A DNA stretch of 23,210 bases, from NCBI GenBank assembly GCA_965603115.1, contig CBFDBT010000025.1, forward strand, positions 1 to 23,210. The letters run 5' to 3'. Made by a program: the position numbers and the translations under genes. Below are positions 1-7,844 of the stretch, piece after piece. Position 1 is the first letter of the stretch. The number at the start of each line of letters is the position of its first letter. This DNA comes from CBFDBT01 sp965603115 (lineage in GTDB: Bacteria > Pseudomonadota > Alphaproteobacteria > Sphingomonadales > Kordiimonadaceae). The notes beneath the pieces are model-generated. The model made no database searches and was not told the origin of the DNA. It was given only the letters and a program-made list of their open reading frames with translations.

Positions 1-625
1 CATCACAAACCTCTGTGTGAAGCTTAGGTTCTCGCACCACACCGCCCTTACCAACCCTGCCCTTGCCCACTTCAAACTGCGGCTTGATAAGGGCTGCGCA
101 AGCCCCACCAGAGCGAACCAGTGAAAGCGCAGCGGGCAACACAGTTTTAAGCGAGATGAAACTAGCGTCACAAACCACAAGGTCAATGGGATCAGATATG
201 TCTTCAGCCGTTAGATAGCGCGCATTGGTTTTTTCCATCACCACCACGCGCTCATCACCTCTAAGCTTCCATGCTAGCTGACCGTGACCAACATCAACGC
301 CGTATACTTTGGCCGCACCGTGTGTGAGCGCAACATCGGTAAAACCACCTGTGGAACAGCCCACGTCAATAACTGTGGCACCCTCAAACTGGATTTTAAA
401 TTCTTCAATGGCTTTGATGAGTTTCATGCCGCCGCGGCTGACCCATGGGTGCTCCTTGGAGCGCACTAAAAGCGGTTGATCATCTTTTATAGGCTGACCA
501 GCCTTGGCTATTTTCTGTTCCCCAGAATAAACCGTGCCAGCCATGATAAGTGCTTGGGCTTTTGTGCGACTTTCAACCAGCCCCCGCTCAACAAGGGCCA
601 CATCTGCTCGGGTTTTAGTGGCCAT
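1..625 (-). CDS. tlyA: TlyA-family rRNA methyltransferase (hemolysin A family), 3' end missing
   Basis: Family role: SAM-dependent 2'-O-methylation of ribosomal RNA cytidines (TlyA of mycobacteria), acting on ribosomal subunits in the cytoplasm; some members are also annotated as hemolysins. The 208 codons visible read as an N-terminal S4 RNA-binding domain (about residues 5-65, with RADVALVERGLVESRTKAQ) followed by an FtsJ/RrmJ-like Rossmann methyltransferase. The SAM loop is DVGCSTGGFTD (87-97), then GVDVGHGQ near 109, and LIKPQFE (179-185) carries the catalytic-type lysine. The ATG lies 9 bp after the dxs stop, so it is the last visible gene of the xseB-ispA-dxs operon. The ribosome site is weak. 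The C-terminus, about 40 residues by family length, lies beyond base 1. The family is clear; the exact rRNA target is inferred. Confidence 0.93.
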   Translation of the reverse strand, partial: MATKTRADVALVERGLVESRTKAQALIMAGTVYSGEQKIAKAGQPIKDDQPLLVRSKEHPWVSRGGMKLIKAIEEFKIQFEGATVIDVGCSTGGFTDVALTHGAAKVYGVDVGHGQLAWKLRGDERVVVMEKTNARYLTAEDISDPIDLVVCDASFISLKTVLPAALSLVRSGGACAALIKPQFEVGKGRVGKGGVVREPKLHTEVCD

Positions 626-634
626 CTTTTTGAC

Positions 635-2548
635 CTAACCGTTTACGGATTGATCAAGGTCATTACGGGCAAGTGCTTTTAGGGTTGTCGCGACAATATC
701 ATCAGCCGTTAGGCCCGCCGTTTCATACATGGCATCAGGGCTATCGTGATCGATAAAGATATCAGGCAGCTTCATAGCCCGCACTTTTAAATCTCCGTCG
801 AGCATACCCTCGCCCGCCATAAGGTCCATGATATGCGCACCAAAACCCCCGATGGAACCTTCTTCGATGGTGATAACCAAATCATGACTTACCGCCAGAT
901 CACGAACCAACTGCTCGTCAATTGGCTTGGCAAACCGAGCGTCAGCTACCGTGGTGGAAAGCCCTTTTGCATCTAAAATTTCTGCTGCCATCAAGGCTTC
1001 TTGCAAACGCGTGCCAAGCGAGAGGATCGCGACCTTAGTGCCTTGTTTGACGATACGTCCTTTACCAATTTCAAGCGCTGTGCCCTCAGCAGGAAGCTCA
1101 AGACCGGTCGATTCACCGCGAGGATATCGCACGGCAGACGGGCGATCAGTGATTGCTATTTGGGTTGCCACCATATGCATCAGCTCTACCCCGTCGGCTG
1201 CAGCCATCACCACAAAATTTGGCAGGCTAGCAAGATAGGTAATATCAAAGGACCCAGCGTGTGTGGGGCCGTCCGCTCCAACAAGGCCGGCGCGATCAAT
1301 CGCAAAACGTACAGGTAATTTCTGGATCGCGACATCATGCACAATCATATCGTAGGCGCGCTGTAAAAAGGTTGAATAAATCGCTACAAATGGCACATAT
1401 CCTTCACACGCCATGCCGGCTGCAAAAGTGACAGCATGTTGCTCGGCAATACCTACATCAAACATACGCTCAGGAAATTTATCACCAAATTTATCAAGCC
1501 CTGTACCCGATGGCATTGCAGCCGTTATAGCTATCACTTTGTCATTCTTGTCCGCTTCTGCGATCAGGGCTTTGGCAAAAACATTGGTGTAACTGGGCGC
1601 TTTTGGAGCTGATTTGGCTTGCTCCCCTGTTACCACGTCAAACTTGGAAACAGCGTGATATTTATCAGCGGCGGCAACATCGAACGGATGACCATGGCCT
1701 TTTTCAGTAACAACATGCACTAAAATTGGGCCGTCTTTGGCGTCACGAACATTTTCCAATACAGGAATAAGATGGTTTAAGTTATGGCCGTCAATTGGCC
1801 CAACATAATAAAAACCAAGCTCTTCAAAAAGGGTGCCCCGCTCACCAGAGCGCGCATATTCCTCAGCCTTTTTGGCCTGCTGCATAAAAAACTTTGGCAG
1901 TTTATTCATTATGCTTTTGCCAATATCCCGCATAGAAAAATAAGGCTTGGATGATATGAGTTTAGCGAGATAAGCACTCATGGAACCAACAGGCGGAGCG
2001 ATAGACATATCGTTGTCATTGAGAATAACCACAAGATTGTCACCCGCAGCCTTTGCATTATTCATAGCTTCATAAGCTAGACCCGCACTCATGGACCCGT
2101 CGCCGATAACAGCAATGGCTTTATCAGCCCTGCCATCCATACGGTTAGCCACCGCCATGCCAACGGCAGCCGAAATTGATGTTGAAGAATGTCCCGCGCC
2201 AAAGGGGTCATAGGCACTTTCAGACCGCTTAGTAAAAGGAGACAAACCGCTACCTTGACGTATGGTACGAATACGACCGCGACGCCCTGTGATAATTTTA
2301 TGAGGATAAGCCTGATGCCCAACATCCCAGATAAGACGGTCATCAGGTGTATTGAAGACATAATGCAAAGCAACGGTTAGCTCGACAACACCGAGACCTG
2401 CACCAAAATGTCCGCCGGTAACGGAGACCGCGCTAATCATTTCAGCGCGCAGTTCGTCAGCATACTGACGCAACTCATTTGCTTCTAGCTTGCGCAGCTC
2501 ATCTGGTGTTTCAGCTTTATCAAGCAATGGTGTTTGTATCTTATCCAA
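635..2548 (-). CDS. dxs: 1-deoxy-D-xylulose-5-phosphate synthase
   Basis: Catalyses the first step of the MEP isoprenoid pathway: thiamine diphosphate-dependent condensation of pyruvate and glyceraldehyde 3-phosphate. Length (about 637 aa) and order match the family: TPP pyrophosphate domain with GDGSMSAGLAYEAMNNA (about 149-165) and LNDNDMSI, then the pyrimidine-binding transketolase domain with the catalytic glutamate in DVGIAEQHAVTFAAG and DRAGLVGADGPTHAGSFD, then the C-terminal transketolase domain. Start choice: no ATG fits. A TTG at 2548 has GAGG 9 nt upstream (2561-2558); a TTG at 2563 would add five residues (MRYIF) but would itself overlap that GAGG. It sits 47 bp after ispA, and the product of ispA depends on the precursors made here. 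Identity is very secure; the start is less so. Confidence 0.97.
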   Translation of the reverse strand: MDKIQTPLLDKAETPDELRKLEANELRQYADELRAEMISAVSVTGGHFGAGLGVVELTVALHYVFNTPDDRLIWDVGHQAYPHKIITGRRGRIRTIRQGSGLSPFTKRSESAYDPFGAGHSSTSISAAVGMAVANRMDGRADKAIAVIGDGSMSAGLAYEAMNNAKAAGDNLVVILNDNDMSIAPPVGSMSAYLAKLISSKPYFSMRDIGKSIMNKLPKFFMQQAKKAEEYARSGERGTLFEELGFYYVGPIDGHNLNHLIPVLENVRDAKDGPILVHVVTEKGHGHPFDVAAADKYHAVSKFDVVTGEQAKSAPKAPSYTNVFAKALIAEADKNDKVIAITAAMPSGTGLDKFGDKFPERMFDVGIAEQHAVTFAAGMACEGYVPFVAIYSTFLQRAYDMIVHDVAIQKLPVRFAIDRAGLVGADGPTHAGSFDITYLASLPNFVVMAAADGVELMHMVATQIAITDRPSAVRYPRGESTGLELPAEGTALEIGKGRIVKQGTKVAILSLGTRLQEALMAAEILDAKGLSTTVADARFAKPIDEQLVRDLAVSHDLVITIEEGSIGGFGAHIMDLMAGEGMLDGDLKVRAMKLPDIFIDHDSPDAMYETAGLTADDIVATTLKALARNDLDQSVNG

Positions 2549-2557
2549 AAAAATATA

Positions 2558-2561
2558 CCTC
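2558..2561 (-). promoter_or_regulatory. Ribosome binding site deciding the dxs TTG start
   Basis: On the minus strand GAGG precedes a run of T and a TTG codon at 2548-2546 with 9 nt spacing. No ATG or GTG lies near the conserved N-terminus, and the farther TTG at 2563 has no purine-rich site. This site therefore supports translation from a TTG, which usually gives lower initiation. Confidence 0.55.
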
Positions 2562-2595
2562 AAATATGAGCAACATATAACTTTACAAATATGGT

Positions 2596-3492
2596 CTATT
2601 TACGACGATTAACAGCAAAATGTGCAAGGGCTCTCAAAAGATCCGCTTTTTCTCCAAAATCTTGAAGATGTTCTATTGCTTGATCCGCTAGAATTTGCGC
2701 TTGATTTCGCGCTTGGTCAAGCCCCATCAGGCTAACTATGGTTGCCTTGCCTGCAGATTCATCCTTACCAACCGCTTTACCAACTTCATCTTCCAAACCT
2801 TCAATATCGAGAAGATCATCAGCGATTTGGAAAGCAAGCCCCAAATCATGGGCATAGCCATGCAAGGACTGGCGATCCTTTTTACTAACACCTGCCAAGA
2901 TACAACCCGCTTCGGCCGAAAAGCTTATCAGAGCGCCCGTTTTCATACGTTGCAGGCGATAAATATCACTTTCGCCCAAATCATGCTCCTCGGCGCTTAA
3001 ATCTATCATTTGACCGCCAACCATACCTTGGTGACCAGAGGACTGCGCCAAAAGCTGAATGAGAGCCACCCGCACAGCGGCATCTGGGTGCGTTGCTTCA
3101 TCACATAAAATTTCAAAAGCGAGCGATAACAGGGCGTCCCCAGCCAAAATAGCTGTCGCTTCATCATATTCATTATGTGTTGTCGGTTTCCCGCGGCGCA
3201 TATCATCATCATCCATAGCGGGTAAATCATCATGGATAAGAGAGTAACAATGCACACATTCTATAGCGGCGGCAACGCGAAGGGCTTGGGCTTTTCTAAC
3301 ATCAAATAATTCACTGCTGGCAATAACCAAAAAAGGCCGCAACCGCTTACCACCAGAAAACATAGCATAGCGCATGGCCTCGACAACTTTACCTTCAGGT
3401 CCTCCCGGCACTTTCAATAAAGGGTCCAGAACACGCTCTACCGCATCAGATGTGGCTTTTAAAGCAACCATAAGAGGGCCATTAAACTGCAT
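2596..3492 (-). CDS. ispA: Farnesyl diphosphate synthase ((2E,6E)-farnesyl diphosphate synthase)
   Basis: Condenses DMAPP/GPP with IPP to give C15 farnesyl diphosphate, precursor of quinone side chains, undecaprenyl carrier and hopanoids. The 298-aa protein is a full-length trans-prenyltransferase: GGKR (47-50), first aspartate-rich motif DDLPAMD (88-94) and second motif DDLLD (225-229). The first motif has the two-residue insertion (DDxxxxD), with tyrosine five residues upstream (Y83), the bacterial type-II FPP synthase arrangement, so C15 is the expected product. ATG start with AAGGT about 9 nt upstream. It lies 11 bp after the xseB stop and upstream of dxs, the usual alphaproteobacterial order, and is presumably cotranscribed. 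No missing key residues. Confidence 0.95.
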   Translation of the reverse strand: MQFNGPLMVALKATSDAVERVLDPLLKVPGGPEGKVVEAMRYAMFSGGKRLRPFLVIASSELFDVRKAQALRVAAAIECVHCYSLIHDDLPAMDDDDMRRGKPTTHNEYDEATAILAGDALLSLAFEILCDEATHPDAAVRVALIQLLAQSSGHQGMVGGQMIDLSAEEHDLGESDIYRLQRMKTGALISFSAEAGCILAGVSKKDRQSLHGYAHDLGLAFQIADDLLDIEGLEDEVGKAVGKDESAGKATIVSLMGLDQARNQAQILADQAIEHLQDFGEKADLLRALAHFAVNRRK

Positions 3493-3503
3493 GTATTCGA
3501 CCT

Positions 3504-3761
3504 TTACTCAGCATCTAAAGGCTCGGTCCCCGCAGGAGCACCTTTATCACTTAATGTAATTTTCTCAATTTTGGCCTGTGCATCTTTGAGCTTGTTTTCA
3601 CAATGTAATTTGAGAGCGCTTCCACGTGTATAAATATTAATAGAGTCTTCAAGAGACACATCACCAGCTTCAAGTTTTTCAACAATACCATCCAACTCGG
3701 ACAGAGCCTGTTCAAAGCTCAGTCCTGCAATGTCTTCGTTATTTTGCTCTTTAGATACCAT
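3504..3761 (-). CDS. xseB: Exodeoxyribonuclease VII small subunit
   Basis: The 85-aa protein has the typical XseB form: FEQALSELDGIVEKLEAGD (about 17-35), SLEDSINIYTRGSALKLHCE and a C-terminal helix KLKDAQAKIEKI, a helical hairpin that binds the XseA catalytic subunit. The complex degrades single-stranded DNA to oligonucleotides in repair. xseA is not in the window, as is usual. It is the first gene of the xseB-ispA-dxs-tlyA operon; the ATG at 3761 follows a candidate promoter and palindrome by 16 nt or more. The link with isoprenoid genes is a conserved arrangement rather than a functional one. Confidence 0.94.
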   Translation of the reverse strand: MVSKEQNNEDIAGLSFEQALSELDGIVEKLEAGDVSLEDSINIYTRGSALKLHCENKLKDAQAKIEKITLSDKGAPAGTEPLDAE

Positions 3762-3777
3762 GCCTAATTCCTACTTT

Positions 3778-3793
3778 TAAACGTATACGTTTA
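3778..3793. promoter_or_regulatory. Perfect 16-bp palindrome, candidate operator over the xseB promoter
   Basis: TAAACGTATACGTTTA is a perfect palindrome without a loop. It overlaps four bases of the candidate -10 box and covers the expected transcription start, the place where a repressor dimer would block RNA polymerase. The core GTATAC fits the GT-N-TA-N-AC type of site known for some GntR/HutC regulators. No such regulator is encoded in the window, so the regulator is unknown. A terminator is unlikely: there is no loop and no adjoining T-run. Confidence 0.5.
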
Positions 3794-3818
3794 TAGTCCT
3801 GACATATAGCAAGACCAA
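3790..3818 (-). promoter_or_regulatory. Candidate sigma-70 promoter of the xseB-ispA-dxs-tlyA operon
   Basis: On the minus strand TTGGTC (3818-3813) and TATAAA (3795-3790) are separated by exactly 17 bp. Transcription would start near 3783, about 20 nt before the xseB ATG. It lies in the 83-bp gap after the hydrolase gene, so the operon need not depend on read-through. Found by eye only. Confidence 0.5.
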
Positions 3819-3844
3819 GCCTATTCACAAAAAAATCCAACAAT

Positions 3845-4984
3845 TTACAAAAAATCAAGTTTAGGAAGACGTATTCCTGGTAGCGCGAGCGCACTTTCCA
3901 CCAATTCTTCAGCCGATTTATCACTCGATGTCTCAAAAATCAGTTTTCCGTCACTTAGGCTACGATTCATAGCCCCAACGCTTTCCAGCAAATGCAAATG
4001 AGCAAACGATTCGCCTATCGCCATCATAAAGTCCATGCCCTCTAAGCGTCTGTTGTAGAGAGCGGTAAAGGTTCCAATCACCGTGCGAGGTTCCCTGCAT
4101 CGCTCCATCAACAAATGGAGTTGCTCGGTATGGCGAAGTTTTTGTGACTTTAATCGTGGATATAATGAGCGAAAGGCTAATCCATGCGCTGGCAGCACCA
4201 AAGGGTCACCGGGAATATCGAGAAACCGATCAAGACTTGCCATCCACTGCGCCAGCGGATTGTCATGGGTTATGGCTCCCGTTAGCTCATCTTCCGGATC
4301 TCGGGCATGCACCGATACATTTGATGAAATTCTTGGCAATACCTGATCACCAGATATCAATAAAGGTTCATCAAGGCAAAAAAGGCAAGCATGTTCTGGA
4401 GAATGGCCATTTCCAACAATGATTTGCCAGCGACGCCCGCCTATCTCGTGAATTTGCCCATCTTCAAGGCGCTCATAGCCCTCAGGCGGGATAGAGACCC
4501 CTTTGGCATAATTATTAAATCCAGAGGCGCGTATCATAGGGGCAAATTCTGCATTCACACCAGCCTTTAGAAAATGGTTCACATAATATTCAGGTACTTC
4601 TTTTTCAGAGCGATCAAGCAAATATTTACCCAAATCATGCTCACCTTTACTCATATAGATCGGGCAATCAAAGGTCTCCGCCAGCCAGCCAGCGAGACCG
4701 TAATGATCCGGATGCATATGGGTGACAAAAATGCGCACAATCGGCAAGCCATCTAAGGCTGTATCAAAAAGTGTTTTCCACTCAGCCCTGCATGTTTGGC
4801 CCTGCACACCCGTATCCACCAGCGTCCAGCCAGCACCATCACGTATCAGATACAGATTGATGTGATCCAAGCTCCATGGCAGAGGAAGGCGTATCCAGCG
4901 AACACCTTCGCTTACTTCTCTGTAACCGGTAGCTGGCGGGGCCTCATGGGGATAATCTAAAGTAGGTTTGACATGGGGGGTCAT
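3845..4984 (-). CDS. MBL-fold metallo-hydrolase (glyoxalase II/LACTB2-like)
   Basis: Metallo-beta-lactamase-fold hydrolase of 379 aa. Metal ligands are all visible: THMHPDH (H89, H91, D93, H94), GNGHSPEH (H194), SGDQVLP (D213) and PAHG (H267), giving a binuclear zinc or iron site. The region after about 280 is helical and resembles the C-terminal winged-helix segment of LACTB2-like enzymes. No signal peptide, so cytoplasmic. Its ATG is 2 bp after the stop of the upstream acyl-CoA dehydrogenase, which implies translational coupling. A role in thioester (for example acyl-CoA) hydrolysis is inferred from this partner and from glyoxalase II similarity; the substrate is not known. Other hydrolytic roles are possible. 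Confidence 0.88.
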   Translation of the reverse strand: MTPHVKPTLDYPHEAPPATGYREVSEGVRWIRLPLPWSLDHINLYLIRDGAGWTLVDTGVQGQTCRAEWKTLFDTALDGLPIVRIFVTHMHPDHYGLAGWLAETFDCPIYMSKGEHDLGKYLLDRSEKEVPEYYVNHFLKAGVNAEFAPMIRASGFNNYAKGVSIPPEGYERLEDGQIHEIGGRRWQIIVGNGHSPEHACLFCLDEPLLISGDQVLPRISSNVSVHARDPEDELTGAITHDNPLAQWMASLDRFLDIPGDPLVLPAHGLAFRSLYPRLKSQKLRHTEQLHLLMERCREPRTVIGTFTALYNRRLEGMDFMMAIGESFAHLHLLESVGAMNRSLSDGKLIFETSSDKSAEELVESALALPGIRLPKLDFL

Positions 4985-4986
4985 GC

Positions 4987-6777
4987 TTAACTCGCTAACA
5001 TATTTTCGTTAATAGCAAACAAGCTATCAGAGCTTGCTTTAATGGGACCGGTCTGACCATAGACCTCGGGCAGCAACTGTTCCAGATAAAAATTGGCAGT
5101 GGCGATCTTTGCCTGCATAAATTCTGAGTTGCCTTCGCCATCAGATATCTTTTGAGCCGCAAGCCCTGCTTGTTTAGCCAGTAAATAGCCGCCAAGTACA
5201 ACTGAAAACAAACGCTGAAAGGGCGTAGCAGCCCCAGCGACATCCCGAATTTTCTCGTGCCCTAAAGCAAAAAGATATTCCGAAGCGTCTTCTAGGCATT
5301 CAATAGCAGTCAGCAACTGAGCAACAGGCAAAGCATCAGTCATGGACGTGGACTGTGTCCAAGCTTTCATTTCAGCGATTAAAGCCCGCCAATGCTTGCC
5401 ACCATCCATATTGAGCTTGCGCCCGACAAGGTCAAGCGCCTGAATACCGTTGGTGCCTTCATAGATAGGCGTTATTCGCACATCGCGGTAATATTGAGCC
5501 ACACCAGTCTCTTCTATGTAACCCATGCCTCCGCAAACCTGTACGGCAAGGGAAGCAACGTCGCAGCCAATCTCTGTACCAAATGATTTTGACATTGGTG
5601 TTAAAAGATCAGCTTCAGCTTTAGCGGCTCTGCGATCATCTTCGCTTTTGGCAACATGCGCTCTATCTAGCGCCCAAATATTTCTCATCTGAATAGCACG
5701 CGCAGCCTGAACATAAGCGCGTTGCGTCATTAGCATTCTGCGCACATCAGCGTGATGAACAATGGTCACCGATTCATTTGAGGGAGCATCAATGGCCGGA
5801 GACTGAACTCGGTCTGTCGCATACGCTACTGACGCCTGATAAGCCCTTTCACCTACAGCCATGCCTTGCTGACCAACGCCGAGACGGGCATTATTCATCA
5901 TGGTGAACATGCTCGCCATGCCTCTATTTTCCTCGCCGCAGAGATAACCAACACAGCTATCATCATCGCCAAAGGACATCACACAGGTCGGGCTTCCATG
6001 GATGCCTAATTTTTCCTCTAAACTGACACATTTTACATCATTTCGAGCGCCAATAGTGCCATCATCTTCAACCAGATATTTTGGTACTATGAAAAGCGAA
6101 ATACCTTTTGTGCCTTTAGGTGCGTCCGGTAATCTAGCGAGAACCAAGTGAATAATATTCTCGCTAAGTTCATGATCACCCCATGTAATGAAGATTTTTT
6201 GACCTTTAATACGGTAGCTACCATCAGGCATCATTTCAGCCTTGGCTGTCAGCGCACCAACATCACTACCAGCTTGCGGTTCGGTTAAGTTCATTGAACC
6301 ACACCATTCCCCCGTGACCATTTTTGGTAGGTATTTTGATTTTATTTCGTCCGAACCATGCGCAAAAATTGCATCCATAGCCCCCATAGACAGCATAGAA
6401 TTTAAGCTAAATGCCATATTGGCGGACGACAACATTTCTTGAAAAACAAAAGCGAGGCTTTGGGGAAGCCCTTGTCCGCCAAATTCCTCAGGCCACTGCA
6501 GCGTTTGCCAGCCACCTTCAACGTAGGCTTTCATCACGTCTGCTATTTCGTCAGGAACAGTGACCACATTATTTTCAAGCTTAGGTTCATTAAGGTCAGC
6601 AATCCTGTTTGTCGGCGCGATAAGCTCGCCAGTGAGCTTGCCTGCTTCTTCTAAAATAGCGGCTACAAGGTCTTCACTCGCTTCTTGAAATGCAGGGTAG
6701 CTTGTCCAGCTGCCAAGCTCGGCCTCACTCTCTAAATTAAACAATATATCATCAAGGGGGGCATGATAATCAGTCAT
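4987..6777 (-). CDS. Acyl-CoA dehydrogenase, large (DmdC/FadE-like) type
   Basis: FAD-dependent alpha,beta-dehydrogenation of an acyl-CoA, passing electrons to ETF. At 596 aa it belongs to the long subfamily with an extra N-terminal segment and a C-terminal extension (about 460-596), which includes 3-methylmercaptopropionyl-CoA dehydrogenase (DmdC) and several FadE proteins. Visible motifs: NLTEPQAGSD (163-172, FAD/substrate loop), QVCGGMGYIEE (413-423), and PIYEGTNGIQALDLVGRKL with the presumed catalytic base E440. ATG start with a weak AGAAAG about 10 nt upstream. It heads a two-gene unit with the MBL-fold hydrolase. No other dmd or beta-oxidation gene is present here, so substrate chain length or a DMSP role cannot be decided from the sequence. 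Confidence 0.93.
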   Translation of the reverse strand: MTDYHAPLDDILFNLESEAELGSWTSYPAFQEASEDLVAAILEEAGKLTGELIAPTNRIADLNEPKLENNVVTVPDEIADVMKAYVEGGWQTLQWPEEFGGQGLPQSLAFVFQEMLSSANMAFSLNSMLSMGAMDAIFAHGSDEIKSKYLPKMVTGEWCGSMNLTEPQAGSDVGALTAKAEMMPDGSYRIKGQKIFITWGDHELSENIIHLVLARLPDAPKGTKGISLFIVPKYLVEDDGTIGARNDVKCVSLEEKLGIHGSPTCVMSFGDDDSCVGYLCGEENRGMASMFTMMNNARLGVGQQGMAVGERAYQASVAYATDRVQSPAIDAPSNESVTIVHHADVRRMLMTQRAYVQAARAIQMRNIWALDRAHVAKSEDDRRAAKAEADLLTPMSKSFGTEIGCDVASLAVQVCGGMGYIEETGVAQYYRDVRITPIYEGTNGIQALDLVGRKLNMDGGKHWRALIAEMKAWTQSTSMTDALPVAQLLTAIECLEDASEYLFALGHEKIRDVAGAATPFQRLFSVVLGGYLLAKQAGLAAQKISDGEGNSEFMQAKIATANFYLEQLLPEVYGQTGPIKASSDSLFAINENMLAS

Positions 6778-6911
6778 AATCGTATTACTTTCTAGCTTTT
6801 GTTATCGGGGCAATATACTAATCACTTGGGCAATAGGTTATCAGATAGCATCTAAAGCTCATAAATTTCAACTAATTTGACTCTAGGTCGACTAAAAGGA
6901 TATTGACGCGA
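6778..6911. promoter_or_regulatory. Divergent intergenic region with short direct repeats
   Basis: This 134-bp spacer separates the minus-strand acyl-CoA dehydrogenase from plus-strand Sua5 and should hold both promoters. Two direct repeats are nested: GTTATC at 6801-6806 and 6837-6842, and GGGCAATA at 6808-6815 and 6828-6835. The GGGCAATA copies are 20 bp apart, about two helical turns, as expected for a protein binding on one DNA face. No convincing -35/-10 pair was found by eye. Confidence 0.35.
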
Positions 6912-7844
6912 ATGTCAGGTACTGAAATAGAAAAAGCGGTTGATATACTCAAGAGGGGTGGCTTGGTAGCAGTTCCAACAGAGACCGTTTATGGCCTAGC
7001 GGCTGACGCAACTAATTCTGAAGCCGTTGCCAGAATATTCCAAGCAAAAAAACGCCCAGCATTCAACCCGCTCATCTGTCATGTCTGTGATATGGCTATG
7101 GCTGGAAAACTAGTGGAAATTTCACCGCTTGCTACCACCTTGATGGAGGAATTTTGGCCTGGTCCTCTCACATTCGTATTGCCAAAGCTAGACCATTGCG
7201 CCGTTTCTGACCTTGTTAGTGCGGATCTCGATACACTGGCTGTCCGCATGCCAGACCACAGCCTCACCCATGATCTTATAGAAAAGTTAGGCCGACCCAT
7301 TGCCGCACCCAGCGCAAACCGATCTGGCAAAATAAGCCCGACCACTGAAGCCCATGTCGCAGAGGGGCTAAGCTCCAGCGTTGACATGATCCTTGATGGC
7401 GGTGACTGTTTGCGCGGTATAGAATCGACCATCATCACATTTGAGGGTGCTGATATTATTATCTTACGCCCCGGAAGCGTTACCAAAGACATGCTGGAAA
7501 AAGCGTCTTCCACAAAAGTGAGAAATTTCATAGCTTCGCCTGAAAGCACAATAACAGCGCCGGGGCAGCTTAGTAGCCACTATGCCCCTAATGCTAAAGT
7601 ACGCTTAAATGCTACAAGCAAAAATGCTGGGGACTATTTCATTGGCTTTGGCGACATTAAGGGTGACGCTTCCCTCAGTGAAACAGGCGATTTAATAGAA
7701 GCCGCGAGCAATCTCTTTAAAGCACTGCGCGAAGCTGACAAAACCGGCGCTGACACCATTGCTATAGCCCCTATTCCAAAGCATGACATCGGCATAGCCA
7801 TTAATGATAGACTAGACCGCGCCGCGGCTCCGAGGAATTTATGA
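6912..7844 (+). CDS. L-threonylcarbamoyladenylate synthase, long (Sua5) form
   Basis: Makes threonylcarbamoyl-AMP from threonine, bicarbonate and ATP for the t6A37 modification of ANN-decoding tRNAs. The YrdC domain spans about 5-190: PTETVYGLA (22-30), KKRPAFNPL (46-54), PGPLTFVL, SAN at 134-136 and ESTII (171-175). A linker with APGQLSSHYAP (216-226) leads into the C-terminal Sua5 domain, so this is the Sua5 form rather than short TsaC/YrdC. Start: ATG at 6912 has AAGGA 11 nt upstream; a TTG at 6903 lies too close to that site. The stop overlaps the next start in ATGA. Full length (310 aa), no missing motif. Confidence 0.95.
   Translation: MSGTEIEKAVDILKRGGLVAVPTETVYGLAADATNSEAVARIFQAKKRPAFNPLICHVCDMAMAGKLVEISPLATTLMEEFWPGPLTFVLPKLDHCAVSDLVSADLDTLAVRMPDHSLTHDLIEKLGRPIAAPSANRSGKISPTTEAHVAEGLSSSVDMILDGGDCLRGIESTIITFEGADIIILRPGSVTKDMLEKASSTKVRNFIASPESTITAPGQLSSHYAPNAKVRLNATSKNAGDYFIGFGDIKGDASLSETGDLIEAASNLFKALREADKTGADTIAIAPIPKHDIGIAINDRLDRAAAPRNL

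Noticed and set aside
7079..7549. 156-codon minus-strand open frame inside the Sua5 gene.
   Set aside because: It lies opposite conserved Sua5 motifs, has a serine/arginine-rich antisense composition and no ribosome site that stands out.
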